Shown: piece by piece, positions 9,247 through 17,717 of the stretch
Layout: each line of letters begins with the position of its first letter
How positions within the stretch are numbered: position 1 is the stretch's first letter
Source of the DNA: an uncultured Methanobrevibacter sp.
GTDB taxonomy: Archaea; Methanobacteriota; Methanobacteria; Methanobacteriales; Methanobacteriaceae
Reading direction: 5' to 3'
Assembly (NCBI RefSeq): GCF_902770715.1
Contig: NZ_CACXTS010000012.1
Coordinates: forward strand, 62,441-126,440
DNA: 64,000 nt
Notes under the pieces: generated by a model
Seen by the model: only the letters and a program-made list of their open reading frames with translations
Database searches by the model: none
Told to the model about the DNA's origin: nothing
Position numbers and translations under genes: made by a program

Positions 9247-10281
9247 CTAATAATATTCGTCATCATCATCTTCTTCTTCATTTTCAGCATAGCGTTCAAT
9301 TTTTTTAATCTTATCGATTTTCTTGTTTATTTCGTCTATGCCTTCACCTTCAATTGCGGATATGAAAATGGAGTTTTCTTCATCATCAATGTATTCGTTA
9401 AGATATTCCCTATCTTCAACAAGGTCCATCTTATTGAATAAATAAATGACCGGTATCTCTGAGAAAATCTTTTCAATCTGCTTTAAAAGGTTATATTGAT
9501 TGTCCAAATGGAAACCGCAGGTTTCTGATGCATCGAAGATAAACAGGATTGCATCGGCTAAATGTTCAAGAGCTACAATCGCATTCATTTCAATATCATT
9601 CATCTCTAAGACAGGCCTATCAAGCAAACCTGGGGTATCGATAATCTGAACATGCTTCCAGTGTCTTTCAGTATGGCCAATCTGTATACCCTTTGTGGTA
9701 AACGGATAATTTGCAACTTGCGGATCTGCGCTGCTGAGCTGTCTTAGCAGTGTTGATTTGCCCACATTTGGAAAACCTGCAATAACGATGGTTGTTGCAT
9801 CAAAGTCAATTGTAGGCATATTCCTCAGATTCTGCTTTGCAAAATCCAAGAAGTCCAAATCCTTTTTAATCTTATTTACAACGGAAGCTATTCTTCCATA
9901 AGCTTGTTTCTGTATTGCAGTTGCCTTTTCAGATGGATTTTTTCTTATTTTTGCACCATATTCCTTTTCAAGTTGGGTTATAATTCCATATGCCCAATTA
10001 AGTGCTCCAAGAGCTTGTTTCATATCATCTACACCGACGGTAATGTCTATGTAGTCTTGATAAAACGGATGTAAGCTTTCAATTTCAGGAACTGCATCAA
10101 TGATTGATTTTAATTTATCCTTGATTACTTGGCAGGAAGTAACCACCCTTCTCTCTTCAATTCTTTTACCTTTCAAATGTTTAGGCATTTTCTGACTTCT
10201 AATTAAGTCTGCTTGTTTTTTACCTCTGCTGAATCCTTTGTCAAGTAATTCTTGTGGCGTTGGTATTGTCGGAATCATCAT
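9247..10281 (-). CDS. nog1: NOG1-family GTPase
   Basis: About 344 residues: an N-terminal helical NOG1 domain, then a GTPase domain with Walker A GFPNVGKST near residue 170, DTPGLLD switch region and NKMD specificity motif, and an acidic tail (EEEDDDDEYY). NOG1 GTPases act in large ribosomal subunit maturation in eukaryotes; the archaeal form is thought to do likewise. A GTG at 10290 is in frame, but GTGAT upstream points to ATG 10281 or 10278 as the start. The reading frame begins next to the AMMECR1 stop, so translation is probably coupled. Confidence 0.85.
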   Translation of the reverse strand: MMIPTIPTPQELLDKGFSRGKKQADLIRSQKMPKHLKGKRIEERRVVTSCQVIKDKLKSIIDAVPEIESLHPFYQDYIDITVGVDDMKQALGALNWAYGIITQLEKEYGAKIRKNPSEKATAIQKQAYGRIASVVNKIKKDLDFLDFAKQNLRNMPTIDFDATTIVIAGFPNVGKSTLLRQLSSADPQVANYPFTTKGIQIGHTERHWKHVQIIDTPGLLDRPVLEMNDIEMNAIVALEHLADAILFIFDASETCGFHLDNQYNLLKQIEKIFSEIPVIYLFNKMDLVEDREYLNEYIDDEENSIFISAIEGEGIDEINKKIDKIKKIERYAENEEEDDDDEYY

Positions 10282-10289
10282 TTTAATCA

Positions 10290-10850
10290 CTATTCAAAAA
10301 TTTGTCCTTGGAATTTGTACACGTCACAACTTTCATCCATCCAGCTATCTGCACTAATTCCTGCTTTCATGCATGTGTGTTCTAAAAACATTTCTATATC
10401 AAATTTATTTTCTGTAGCAACCTGCGGAAGCAGCAATCCTCTGGAATATCCTTTTTGGATGATTAGGCCGTCACGGCCGATTTCGATTTCTTCAAAGTAT
10501 TGGTCAGGGTGTGCTACTATAATCATTTCAGGTTTGGTCAAGACGGTAACTTCCAAATCAAGTTCGTCAAATTCATCTAAGGTCACTTGTGGAAATCTAG
10601 GATCGTTAACTGCAGCTGCAATAGCAACATCGATTGTCGCTTCAATTGCGCTTTTGATAGGTTCTGCATATCCGATACAACCTCTTAAATTGTTTCTTTT
10701 ATTCAATGTTACAAAAACACCTAATTTTTCATCTAATTCGATTGGATAGCCTTCTCCTTTATCTAATTTTTCTCCTGTTTCCAAATAATGTTTAATTGAG
10801 TCTTTAGCTAATTCAACTAAGTATTTTCCAGCTTTATCACTTATCATCAT
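10290..10850 (-). CDS. AMMECR1 domain protein
   Basis: A 186-residue protein of the AMMECR1 family, recognised by the conserved LRGCIGYAEP segment (residues ~55-65) and the DPRFP-x-V pattern that follows. The family is widespread in archaea and eukaryotes and its biochemical role is unknown; the conserved LRGCIG region may be an active or binding site. It starts ATGATG, overlapping the tldD stop (ATGA), with GGAGG as ribosome site, so it is the second gene of the tldD-AMMECR1-nog1-ugd operon. Confidence 0.85.
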   Translation of the reverse strand: MMISDKAGKYLVELAKDSIKHYLETGEKLDKGEGYPIELDEKLGVFVTLNKRNNLRGCIGYAEPIKSAIEATIDVAIAAAVNDPRFPQVTLDEFDELDLEVTVLTKPEMIIVAHPDQYFEEIEIGRDGLIIQKGYSRGLLLPQVATENKFDIEMFLEHTCMKAGISADSWMDESCDVYKFQGQIFE

Positions 10851-12217
10851 CCCATTCCTCCTACAAGTGCGTTCAAGATTCTTGTGTGTGGGCCGCCGTC
10901 ACCTACAGGTGCGGTCTGACCATCTTTACCACAGAATCCGACACTTAATTTAAAATCATTTCCAATAGCATCAATGTTTTTCAATGTTTCAAGTATGTTT
11001 CCGGATAATGAAACGTCCCTTAGCGGAGTTGATATTTCACCACCCTTAATTAAGTAGCCTTCCGCTGCATTAAATTGGAAAATGCCTTTACCGGTGTCCA
11101 CTTGGCCCCCTCTTGAACCTTTAAGATAAATTCCATCAGGAATGTCTTCAATCAACTCTTCAAACGTATTGTCTCCCGGTTGCAGATATGTGTTGCTCAT
11201 TCTCACAATTGGCTGGTCGGCAATTATTGATCTTGCATTTCCTGAAGATTTCATATTCAATTTTGATGCGGTTTCTCTTGAATTTAAAAGTGAGACCAGT
11301 TTTCCATCTTTCACTAATTGATTTGGTGCGGTCTTCACGCCTTCCACATCATAAGGATAATATCCGAATCCTTCCTTAAGGCTGGCATCATCGAATATGT
11401 TAACAATGTCTGATGCAATTTGGCATCCCATTTTGTCCTTTAAAATTGAATCGTTTTGTAAGATTAAATCGCCCTCAACAGCATGACCTAATGCTTCGTG
11501 AACCAAAACACCGGTTAATTCAGGGTCGGCTATAACTGGGAAGTTTCCGGAAGGCGCGCTTTCAGCGTCAAGTAATCTAACGGCTTTTTCACCTATTTTT
11601 CTTCCGAATTCCTCGATATCTGCATCAGCTATTACTTCAAATCCTTTTACTCCTCCAAGACTTCCGTGTCCAAATTGGATGATTTTACCATTTGTTGCAG
11701 ATGCATTTAAGGCCATTCTTACCCTGCTTGTTTTCACTTGAATTTCGCTTCCTTCGCTGCTCATGAATAATTCATTTATTTCGCTGTCACCATAACTGAC
11801 TGTGGTACTGTTGACTTTATCTATGGTTGCTGAATCGTTAGCTTCTTTCATGATGTTCTTTTTTTCTTCAATAGAAATGTCTTTGAAGGGTATCTTAACA
11901 TCAACAGCTATTTTGTCTTTAATTATTTCTGTTTCACTTAAACTGACATCTCCTTTAAGTGAATTTGAGAATTTGATTGCAGTATCGGTAATTTCATTTA
12001 TTTTTGATAAGTCTGTTGTATATGCAAAGCCCCATGCTCCATTATTCAACACCCTTACTCTTGCCGCTAAGCTCATTCCGGTGTTGATTTCATCGACTTC
12101 TCCATCTTTCATTAATAAAGCAGTATTTTCACCAATTCCTGCTCTAACATCGATGTAATCTACTTGTGGGCTTGTTTTTGCAATTACATTTTCGAATAAA
12201 CTGATATATTCTTCCAT
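10847..12217 (-). CDS. tldD: TldD-type metalloprotease
   Basis: A 456-residue protein of the TldD/PmbA family with the zinc-site motif HEALGH (residues ~240-245) followed by AVEGD, which marks the catalytic TldD type rather than its inactive PmbA/TldE partner. In bacteria TldD and TldE together degrade or process peptides. No TldE partner gene is in the window. The ATG at 12217 is preceded by GAGGGA at good distance; a TTG at 12229 is less likely. First gene of a four-gene minus-strand operon. Confidence 0.9.
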   Translation of the reverse strand: MEEYISLFENVIAKTSPQVDYIDVRAGIGENTALLMKDGEVDEINTGMSLAARVRVLNNGAWGFAYTTDLSKINEITDTAIKFSNSLKGDVSLSETEIIKDKIAVDVKIPFKDISIEEKKNIMKEANDSATIDKVNSTTVSYGDSEINELFMSSEGSEIQVKTSRVRMALNASATNGKIIQFGHGSLGGVKGFEVIADADIEEFGRKIGEKAVRLLDAESAPSGNFPVIADPELTGVLVHEALGHAVEGDLILQNDSILKDKMGCQIASDIVNIFDDASLKEGFGYYPYDVEGVKTAPNQLVKDGKLVSLLNSRETASKLNMKSSGNARSIIADQPIVRMSNTYLQPGDNTFEELIEDIPDGIYLKGSRGGQVDTGKGIFQFNAAEGYLIKGGEISTPLRDVSLSGNILETLKNIDAIGNDFKLSVGFCGKDGQTAPVGDGGPHTRILNALVGGMG

Positions 12218-12391
12218 TTTATCCCTCAATAAGATTGATATTATAATATTATATCTTTGTATTACATATTTAATAAAAGTTTTTTAATTCATGAATTCAA
12301 GTAATTTTATGTGCTTGTTTTAATAAAAATAATACATATTTTTATAACATGAACTATAATATAACACATGTTAATATTTTTAGGTGATTGA

Positions 12392-13600
12392 ATGATTGTT
12401 ATTGTAGGTACTGGTGCAGGCGGAGGAATCCTTGCCCGTGAACTTGCATTGGATGGAAAGCAAGTTACAATTTTGGAAAAAGGCTCTTATATAGACTCAA
12501 AAGATGCATTTAATTGTTATGATAAATACTCACAAGACGTTGATTTGCTAACAACAACCTGTATTGGCGGTTCAACAATTGTATCCATGTCAAATATGGT
12601 TCGAGCTTTAGATGAGGAATTGCTTGACTACGACATTGATCTGGCTGAGGCTTATGAATATGTTGAAGAGTTGGTTGGAGTGCACCAATTGGATGACTCA
12701 CACATCGGGAAAGGCACACAGGCATTTCTTGATGCGGGACGTGAATTGGGATTGAACACTCTTAAAATGCCGAAAGCTATTCGTGAAGAGGACTGCATTC
12801 AATGTGGAAAATGCGCATTTGGATGTCCTGCTGATGCCAAATGGTCTGGAAAGGACTTTGCTGATGAGGCTGTTGAAGCGGGTGCAACATTAATAACTGA
12901 AGCTGAAGTGGTTGAGGTCTTATCTGAAAACGGTAAAGTCTGTGGAGTCAGATACATTAAAGATGGTAAGAAAGAGGTTATTGATGCCGAAAAGGTAATA
13001 TTGTCTGCCGGAGCTATCGGTTCTACTTTAATTTTGAGAAATTCAGGAATCGATAAAGCGGGTCATGAAATATTCTTCGATCCATTTGTGACAGTTGGAG
13101 GATACATAAAAGACATTAACTTTAACACAGAAGTTCAGATGGCCGGTCTGATAATCGGTGAAAACTTTGTCTTGTCCCCTCACTTTTCATCATTCATCCG
13201 TGAAAATATTCCTGATGATAATGTAACCAATAATGATATTTTAAGCATCATGGTAAAAACAGCAGATGAATGCAAGGGGTATGTGACTGATGACGGTGAT
13301 GTCGTTAAGATAAATACCATAACGGACATCAGATATCTGGCGGAAGGAGCAGCTACTGCAGGTTTTGTATTGGAAAAAGCCGGTGTCGATCCAAATACTA
13401 TCGGTTCAACAGTTTACAGAGGAGCTCATCCCGGCGGAACTGCAAAGATTGGTGAAATTGTGGACAGCAATCTTGAAACAGAAATTAAAGATTTGTTTGT
13501 TTGTGATGCAAGCGTACTGCCAATTTCTCCAGGAAAACCACCTATATTGACAATACTCGCATTGTCTAAAAGATTGGCAGATTATCTAAAAAAAGAATAG
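12392..13600 (+). CDS. GMC-family FAD oxidoreductase with a ferredoxin-like cysteine cluster
   Basis: A 402-residue flavoprotein: FAD-binding GTGAGGGILARELA at the N-terminus, the GGSTIVS segment near residue 57, and at the C-terminus HPGGTAKIG plus CDASVLPISPGKPP, which are the GMC oxidoreductase active-site and FAD-contact regions. Inserted at about residues 132-144 is CIQCGKCAFGCP, a four-cysteine pattern suited to an iron-sulfur cluster. Substrate unknown; GMC enzymes oxidise alcohols or aldehydes, and an Fe-S site would allow electron transfer to ferredoxin in an anaerobe. Start ATG follows GGTGAT. Single-gene transcript. Confidence 0.75.
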   Translation: MIVIVGTGAGGGILARELALDGKQVTILEKGSYIDSKDAFNCYDKYSQDVDLLTTTCIGGSTIVSMSNMVRALDEELLDYDIDLAEAYEYVEELVGVHQLDDSHIGKGTQAFLDAGRELGLNTLKMPKAIREEDCIQCGKCAFGCPADAKWSGKDFADEAVEAGATLITEAEVVEVLSENGKVCGVRYIKDGKKEVIDAEKVILSAGAIGSTLILRNSGIDKAGHEIFFDPFVTVGGYIKDINFNTEVQMAGLIIGENFVLSPHFSSFIRENIPDDNVTNNDILSIMVKTADECKGYVTDDGDVVKINTITDIRYLAEGAATAGFVLEKAGVDPNTIGSTVYRGAHPGGTAKIGEIVDSNLETEIKDLFVCDASVLPISPGKPPILTILALSKRLADYLKKE

Positions 13601-13604
13601 AAGA

Positions 13605-14084
13605 TTATTCGAATTGTTTATCGATATCTTCTGTTTTTATTAATTTTTCACAGTAATGGCATCTAACAACAGGAGGATAATTGTTTACAACATTAAAAAT
13701 TGGTGTAATAGGCTCATTCTTGTTGTTGGTGATGCACTTTGGATTAGTGCATTCTATGATTGATGTGATTTTTTCAGGAAGAACAATTTTATCTTTTTTT
13801 ATTGGCTTATAATCTCTAATAATGTTAATTGTAGCTTTTGGAGCAATTAAAGCAACCTGATTCAGTTCTTCATGATCCAATTCCCTATTCTCAATTTTTA
13901 AGATGTCCTTCCTGCCAATTTCTTTTGAGGATACATTCATAGCTATTGTAACATTTTTAGTATCTGAGTCGGGAAGTCCTAAGATTTTAAGAATGTGCAA
14001 TGATTTATTGGCCGTAATGTGGTCAATTACTGTTCCGTTTTCAATAGCTCTGATTTTCAATTCTGATTTTTTATTTTCAATCAA
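13605..14084 (-). CDS. pyrI: Aspartate carbamoyltransferase regulatory chain
   Basis: A 159-residue protein with the allosteric domain first ([23 protein letters not shown]) and the zinc domain last, with four cysteines in CTNPKCI and CHYCEK. It is the regulatory subunit that binds nucleotides and bridges PyrB trimers in pyrimidine synthesis. pyrB is not in the window. It is the last gene of the hisA-ribL-argC-flavodoxin-pyrI run and sits 6 bp after the flavodoxin gene. Confidence 0.92.
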   Translation of the reverse strand: MIENKKSELKIRAIENGTVIDHITANKSLHILKILGLPDSDTKNVTIAMNVSSKEIGRKDILKIENRELDHEELNQVALIAPKATINIIRDYKPIKKDKIVLPEKITSIIECTNPKCITNNKNEPITPIFNVVNNYPPVVRCHYCEKLIKTEDIDKQFE

Positions 14085-14090
14085 TTTAAT

Positions 14091-14585
14091 CTACCTTGTA
14101 TACATTTTTAAATCTTTCATTTCGATAATAGCTTCAGTATCGGTAACTAGCTTTTCAGGACCTTTTCCTTTAGTAGCAATGGCAAAACTTTCAATAACTC
14201 TTGCTCCACGCATCTTAACTTTTTCTTCAAGCCTTTCAATGTTTGTATCACCACGGTTGTTGTCCATTGTAGCGAATAACATTACATCTTTTCCGGTTAA
14301 GTTACATCTGTCGATAATTGTTAAAATTGCGGGAGTAGGGTTTCCAGCCCAGGTAGGTGTTCCGAATATTACTGTGTCATAGTTGGTCAAGTCCACCCTG
14401 GCCGGAACGATATCAGTTTTATTTTCTCTAAATGCATTAATTGATGCGAATAATCTATTTTTAAAGCCTTCACGATTTTTCAAATCATGAATTCTTACCA
14501 TGTCTGCTCTTAAATTTTGAGCTAATGTTTTAGCTACTAATTCTGTAGTTCCTCCTTGTGAATAATAGATAATTAATGTAGCCAT
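14091..14585 (-). CDS. Flavodoxin-like FMN protein
   Basis: A 164-residue single-domain protein with the flavodoxin FMN phosphate loop YSQGGTTELVA (residues ~8-18) and FGTPTWAGNPTPA typical of the flavodoxin fold. Likely a soluble electron carrier or NADPH-dependent FMN reductase-like protein. It sits between argC and pyrI in a tight operon and may have no functional tie to them. Confidence 0.8.
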   Translation of the reverse strand: MATLIIYYSQGGTTELVAKTLAQNLRADMVRIHDLKNREGFKNRLFASINAFRENKTDIVPARVDLTNYDTVIFGTPTWAGNPTPAILTIIDRCNLTGKDVMLFATMDNNRGDTNIERLEEKVKMRGARVIESFAIATKGKGPEKLVTDTEAIIEMKDLKMYTR

Positions 14586-14606
14586 TTAAATCTCCCCCGA
14601 TTTTTT

Positions 14607-15629
14607 TTAAGGATGAAGACCGAAGTGTGTTAGTCCGGCATGTTCATCAATGCCGAGAAGGATATTCATGTTTTGAATAGCCTGTCCGGATGCACCTTTA
14701 ACAAGGTTATCAATAGCTGAAAGCATCACTAATCTTCCAGTTTCATCGATTTCGAATCCTCCGATGTGTACGAAGTTGGACCCTCTGACTGCACTTAAAT
14801 GTGGGATTTCTCCTTCATCCATAAGTTTGATAAAGTATTCATCACCATACTCTTTTTCGTATAATGCTCTGATTTCATCAGGAGTAATATCTATGTTTTC
14901 CTCTTTTAATAAGCTGTGGCTTGTTGTTTGAATTCCTCTGATTACTGGCACCAAATGTGGTGTGAAGGATACTTTAACGTCATCAAATCCATGCAATTCC
15001 TGTTGGATTTCAGACATGTGTCTGTGTGAGGATATTTTATATGGATTTACGTTATCTGCAATATTTGGGTAATGTGTAGTTGCTGACGGATTGACACCCG
15101 CTCCACTAACTCCAGTTTTTGAATCAATGATGATCCTATCGACCAAATCATTTTTAACCAATGGATAGGATGATAGAATTGCACCTGTTGGGAAACATCC
15201 AGGATTTGCAACAAGGTTTGCTTTTTTGATTTCATCTCTGTATAGTTCAGGAAGCCCGAAAGCACCTTTATTTTCACTGTCAGTATGTTCCATACCGTAC
15301 CATTTTTCATAGACTGCAGTATCTCTGTATCTGTAATCTCCGCTTAAGTCAACCACTTTTGCGCCTGTGTCTAAGATTTCAGGCACGATTTTCATTGATG
15401 CGCCGTGAGGGGTTGCGGTAAACACAACATCAACGTCCAATTCAGAAGGACTTTTGTTTGTAAATACGAGTCCTGAATCTCTTATGTGTGGATGAATTTT
15501 ATGTGCAGGAGTTCCATCGTATTGTCTTGAAGTGATGTCAGTTATCTCCACTTCAGGATGGTTTAAAAGCATTCTTAAAAGTTCTCCACCAGTGTATCCG
15601 CTTGCTCCTATAATAGCCGCTTTAAACAT
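14607..15629 (-). CDS. argC: N-acetyl-gamma-glutamyl-phosphate reductase
   Basis: A 340-residue enzyme of arginine synthesis that reduces N-acetyl-glutamyl-phosphate with NADPH. Visible: nucleotide-binding [14 protein letters not shown] at residues 8-21 and the catalytic cysteine in NPGCFPTG (~residue 142). Length matches the family. It sits between ribL and the flavodoxin gene in the minus-strand operon. Confidence 0.95.
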   Translation of the reverse strand: MFKAAIIGASGYTGGELLRMLLNHPEVEITDITSRQYDGTPAHKIHPHIRDSGLVFTNKSPSELDVDVVFTATPHGASMKIVPEILDTGAKVVDLSGDYRYRDTAVYEKWYGMEHTDSENKGAFGLPELYRDEIKKANLVANPGCFPTGAILSSYPLVKNDLVDRIIIDSKTGVSGAGVNPSATTHYPNIADNVNPYKISSHRHMSEIQQELHGFDDVKVSFTPHLVPVIRGIQTTSHSLLKEENIDITPDEIRALYEKEYGDEYFIKLMDEGEIPHLSAVRGSNFVHIGGFEIDETGRLVMLSAIDNLVKGASGQAIQNMNILLGIDEHAGLTHFGLHP

Positions 15630-15644
15630 TTTATAATCTCCTCC

Positions 15645-16109
15645 TTAATCTTCACAATTATCTAATATTTTACCTTCAAAGTCAGTATTTTTAATCTTTT
15701 TTATAATCTTACAGCTGCTGTCAAGTTCATCTTTGTGATAAACTTTAACGCGCTGAACACGGGCCTTCAAACCCCTATCATCGATTGCCTTTTGCAGCTT
15801 TTCAACATTGTGGGTTTGGTCAGGTCCAATAGCTATGATGTCAGGGTCGATTTCCTTTACAATTTTAAAGATATCTCCCTCTTCATTACCAAGATAAGCT
15901 TCATCTACTGGTTTTAACATTTTAATTAATTCTAAACGTTGATTTTCTCCAACAATTGGGACTCTTTTTCTTTTCTCAACGGTTGAGTCACGTGCAACAA
16001 CAACATAAAGTTTGGAATTGTATCCACCAAGGTTTTTCGCTTCCTCTAAGTAAACTCCATGTCCCGGATGGAGCAAATCGAAAGTTCCACTTGCCATTAC
16101 TTTTTTCAT
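15645..16109 (-). CDS. ribL: FAD synthetase (RibL-type nucleotidyltransferase)
   Basis: A 154-residue cytidylyltransferase-fold protein with the HxGH signature in [15 protein letters not shown] (residues ~11-25) and [13 protein letters not shown], matching archaeal RibL, which adenylates FMN to FAD. A tail with cysteine (SSCKIIKKI) is as expected of the archaeal enzyme. Coupled closely to hisA (4 bp) and argC. Confidence 0.85.
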   Translation of the reverse strand: MKKVMASGTFDLLHPGHGVYLEEAKNLGGYNSKLYVVVARDSTVEKRKRVPIVGENQRLELIKMLKPVDEAYLGNEEGDIFKIVKEIDPDIIAIGPDQTHNVEKLQKAIDDRGLKARVQRVKVYHKDELDSSCKIIKKIKNTDFEGKILDNCED

Positions 16110-16113
16110 CTGA

Positions 16114-16851
16114 TTACCTCTTTTGATACTTTAACGCTTCAGTCAAATCAATTTTATCTTTATAAAGTGCAGAGCCGATTACTATTCCTTCCACTCCGCT
16201 TTCATTTAATTTTTTAATGTCATCTATTGTTGTAATTCCGCCTGAATAGACAATTGGCAAATCAACAGATTTTTTCAATTCCTCTACAGGTTCTGTGTAA
16301 AATCCGCCTAAAAGCCCTTCAACATCAACATTTGTAAATAGGATGCTGCCTGCTCCATGGTCTTTGAACTCCTGGGAGATTTCAGCAGGGCTTTTGTCAA
16401 TCTTTTCCTGCCAGCCTTTAATGACCACTTTGTTGTCTTTGCTGTCTAGTGAAATCATTATCCTGTCGGATCCGTATTCTTCGGAAAGCTGTGTAATGGT
16501 TTCAGGCTGCTGTATTCCCATTGTTCCGATTATCAGTCTTTCGATATCCAAATCTAAAAGTTCTTTTGCATATTCAACACTTCTTATTCCGCCGCCAAGT
16601 TGTATCGGGACGGAAACCTCTTTTAGGATTTTTTTGATAATGTCAAAGCTTGCAACGCCATTTATGGTTCCATCCAAATCAATGACGTGGATGTTACGAG
16701 CTCCCAAATCCTCCCAATGTTTTGCAACAAGTTCCGGATTTTCTATTTCAACCATTTCACTTCCAGGTTCGCCTTGAACCAGTTGAACACATTTGCCGTT
16801 TTTTATGTCAACTGCGGGCATTATTAACATTTCATCTTTATTGAATGACAT
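16114..16851 (-). CDS. hisA: ProFAR isomerase HisA
   Basis: A 245-residue TIM-barrel enzyme of histidine synthesis. It carries [14 protein letters not shown] with the catalytic aspartate, QLGGGIRS, and the C-terminal phosphate loops YSGGITT and GIVIGSALY. First gene of a five-gene minus-strand operon; its promoter region is shared with the divergent ABC exporter at 17009. Confidence 0.95.
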   Translation of the reverse strand: MSFNKDEMLIMPAVDIKNGKCVQLVQGEPGSEMVEIENPELVAKHWEDLGARNIHVIDLDGTINGVASFDIIKKILKEVSVPIQLGGGIRSVEYAKELLDLDIERLIIGTMGIQQPETITQLSEEYGSDRIMISLDSKDNKVVIKGWQEKIDKSPAEISQEFKDHGAGSILFTNVDVEGLLGGFYTEPVEELKKSVDLPIVYSGGITTIDDIKKLNESGVEGIVIGSALYKDKIDLTEALKYQKR

Positions 16852-16936
16852 TTGGATTTTTTCCTATAATATTTTATTATAATATAACTTTTGTTTTGAA
16901 ATGTTTTATATGTATTGTTTAATTAAAAATAAAATT

Positions 16937-16962
16937 TTTAGGCATACCTAAATTTTATATAG
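16937..16962 (+). promoter_or_regulatory. DtxR-like palindrome abutting a TATA box
   Basis: The perfect inverted repeat TTTAGG-CATA-CCTAAA (16937-16952) is directly followed by TTTTATATAG (16953-16962), a TATA-like box about 50 nt upstream of the ABC ATPase start. TTAGG-N4-CCTAA-type palindromes are typical operators of DtxR/MntR-family metal-dependent repressors. Binding here would block TBP/TFB access, so metal control of the exporter is inferred. Confidence 0.55.
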
Positions 16963-17008
16963 TATGTTAAATAAATTTAACTACAACTAATTGAAGAAGG
17001 CAATATTA

Positions 17009-17713
17009 ATGAGTACAATTATAGAATTTAAAAATGTTGAAAAGATTTATAAATCTGGAGATCATATTTTAAAAGCTATGGATAATGTTAATTTTACAAT
17101 TGATGAAGGTGAATTTGTTGTAATCCTTGGGCCTTCAGGTGCAGGCAAATCAACACTTTTAAACCTTTTGGGAGGTCTTGATACCGTCACTTCAGGAGAG
17201 ATTATCGTAAAAGGCAACCATGTAGAAAACTTCTCTGATAATCAGCTTACAGATTTCAGAGCAAAAAATGTAGGTTTCATTTTCCAGTTTTATAACTTGA
17301 TTCCAAATTTGACAGCTCTTGAAAATGTTGAACTAATGAAAGACATTGTTGATGTAAACATAAATGGTTTGGATGTTCTAGACTCCGTAGGTCTTAAGGA
17401 CCATGCAAGTCAATTTCCGGCGCAATTGTCCGGTGGGGAACAGCAGAGGGTGTCTATTGCTAGAGCAGTAGCCAAACAGCCTACAATGCTTTTATGTGAT
17501 GAGCCAACAGGAGCATTAGATTCAAAAACTGGTGTTTTAATCTTGAATTTACTTCAGGATATGAGCAATAACAAGGATACAACTGTTGTTATTGTTACAC
17601 ACAATGCAATTTTGGCTGAAGCCGCAGATAAGGTAATCAGGATTAAGAATGGCCAGATAGAAAGCATTGCCGTTAATGAAAATCCAAAAAAGATTGCTGA
17701 TTTGGAATGGTGA
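17009..17713 (+). CDS. ABC transporter ATPase, MacB/LolD type
   Basis: A 234-residue ATPase with Walker [10 protein letters not shown] (near residue 40), signature [14 protein letters not shown], Walker [12 protein letters not shown] and the switch histidine VTHN. The layout matches the MacB/LolD group that powers FtsX-type permeases. An in-frame TTG at 16991 exists, but the ATG at 17009 aligns with the usual start. The stop TGA is embedded in GGTGA, the ribosome site for the downstream permease, so the two are coupled. Confidence 0.9.
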   Translation: MSTIIEFKNVEKIYKSGDHILKAMDNVNFTIDEGEFVVILGPSGAGKSTLLNLLGGLDTVTSGEIIVKGNHVENFSDNQLTDFRAKNVGFIFQFYNLIPNLTALENVELMKDIVDVNINGLDVLDSVGLKDHASQFPAQLSGGEQQRVSIARAVAKQPTMLLCDEPTGALDSKTGVLILNLLQDMSNNKDTTVVIVTHNAILAEAADKVIRIKNGQIESIAVNENPKKIADLEW

Positions 17714-17717
17714 GCAA

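Noticed and set aside
10252..10749. 165-codon open frame on the plus strand
   Set aside because: It is antisense to nog1/AMMECR1, with low-complexity Ser/Ile content and no start signal.
16937..16952. Palindrome as a terminator for hisA or the exporter
   Set aside because: The stem is only 6 bp, it lies upstream of both genes and abuts a TATA box, so an operator is more likely.
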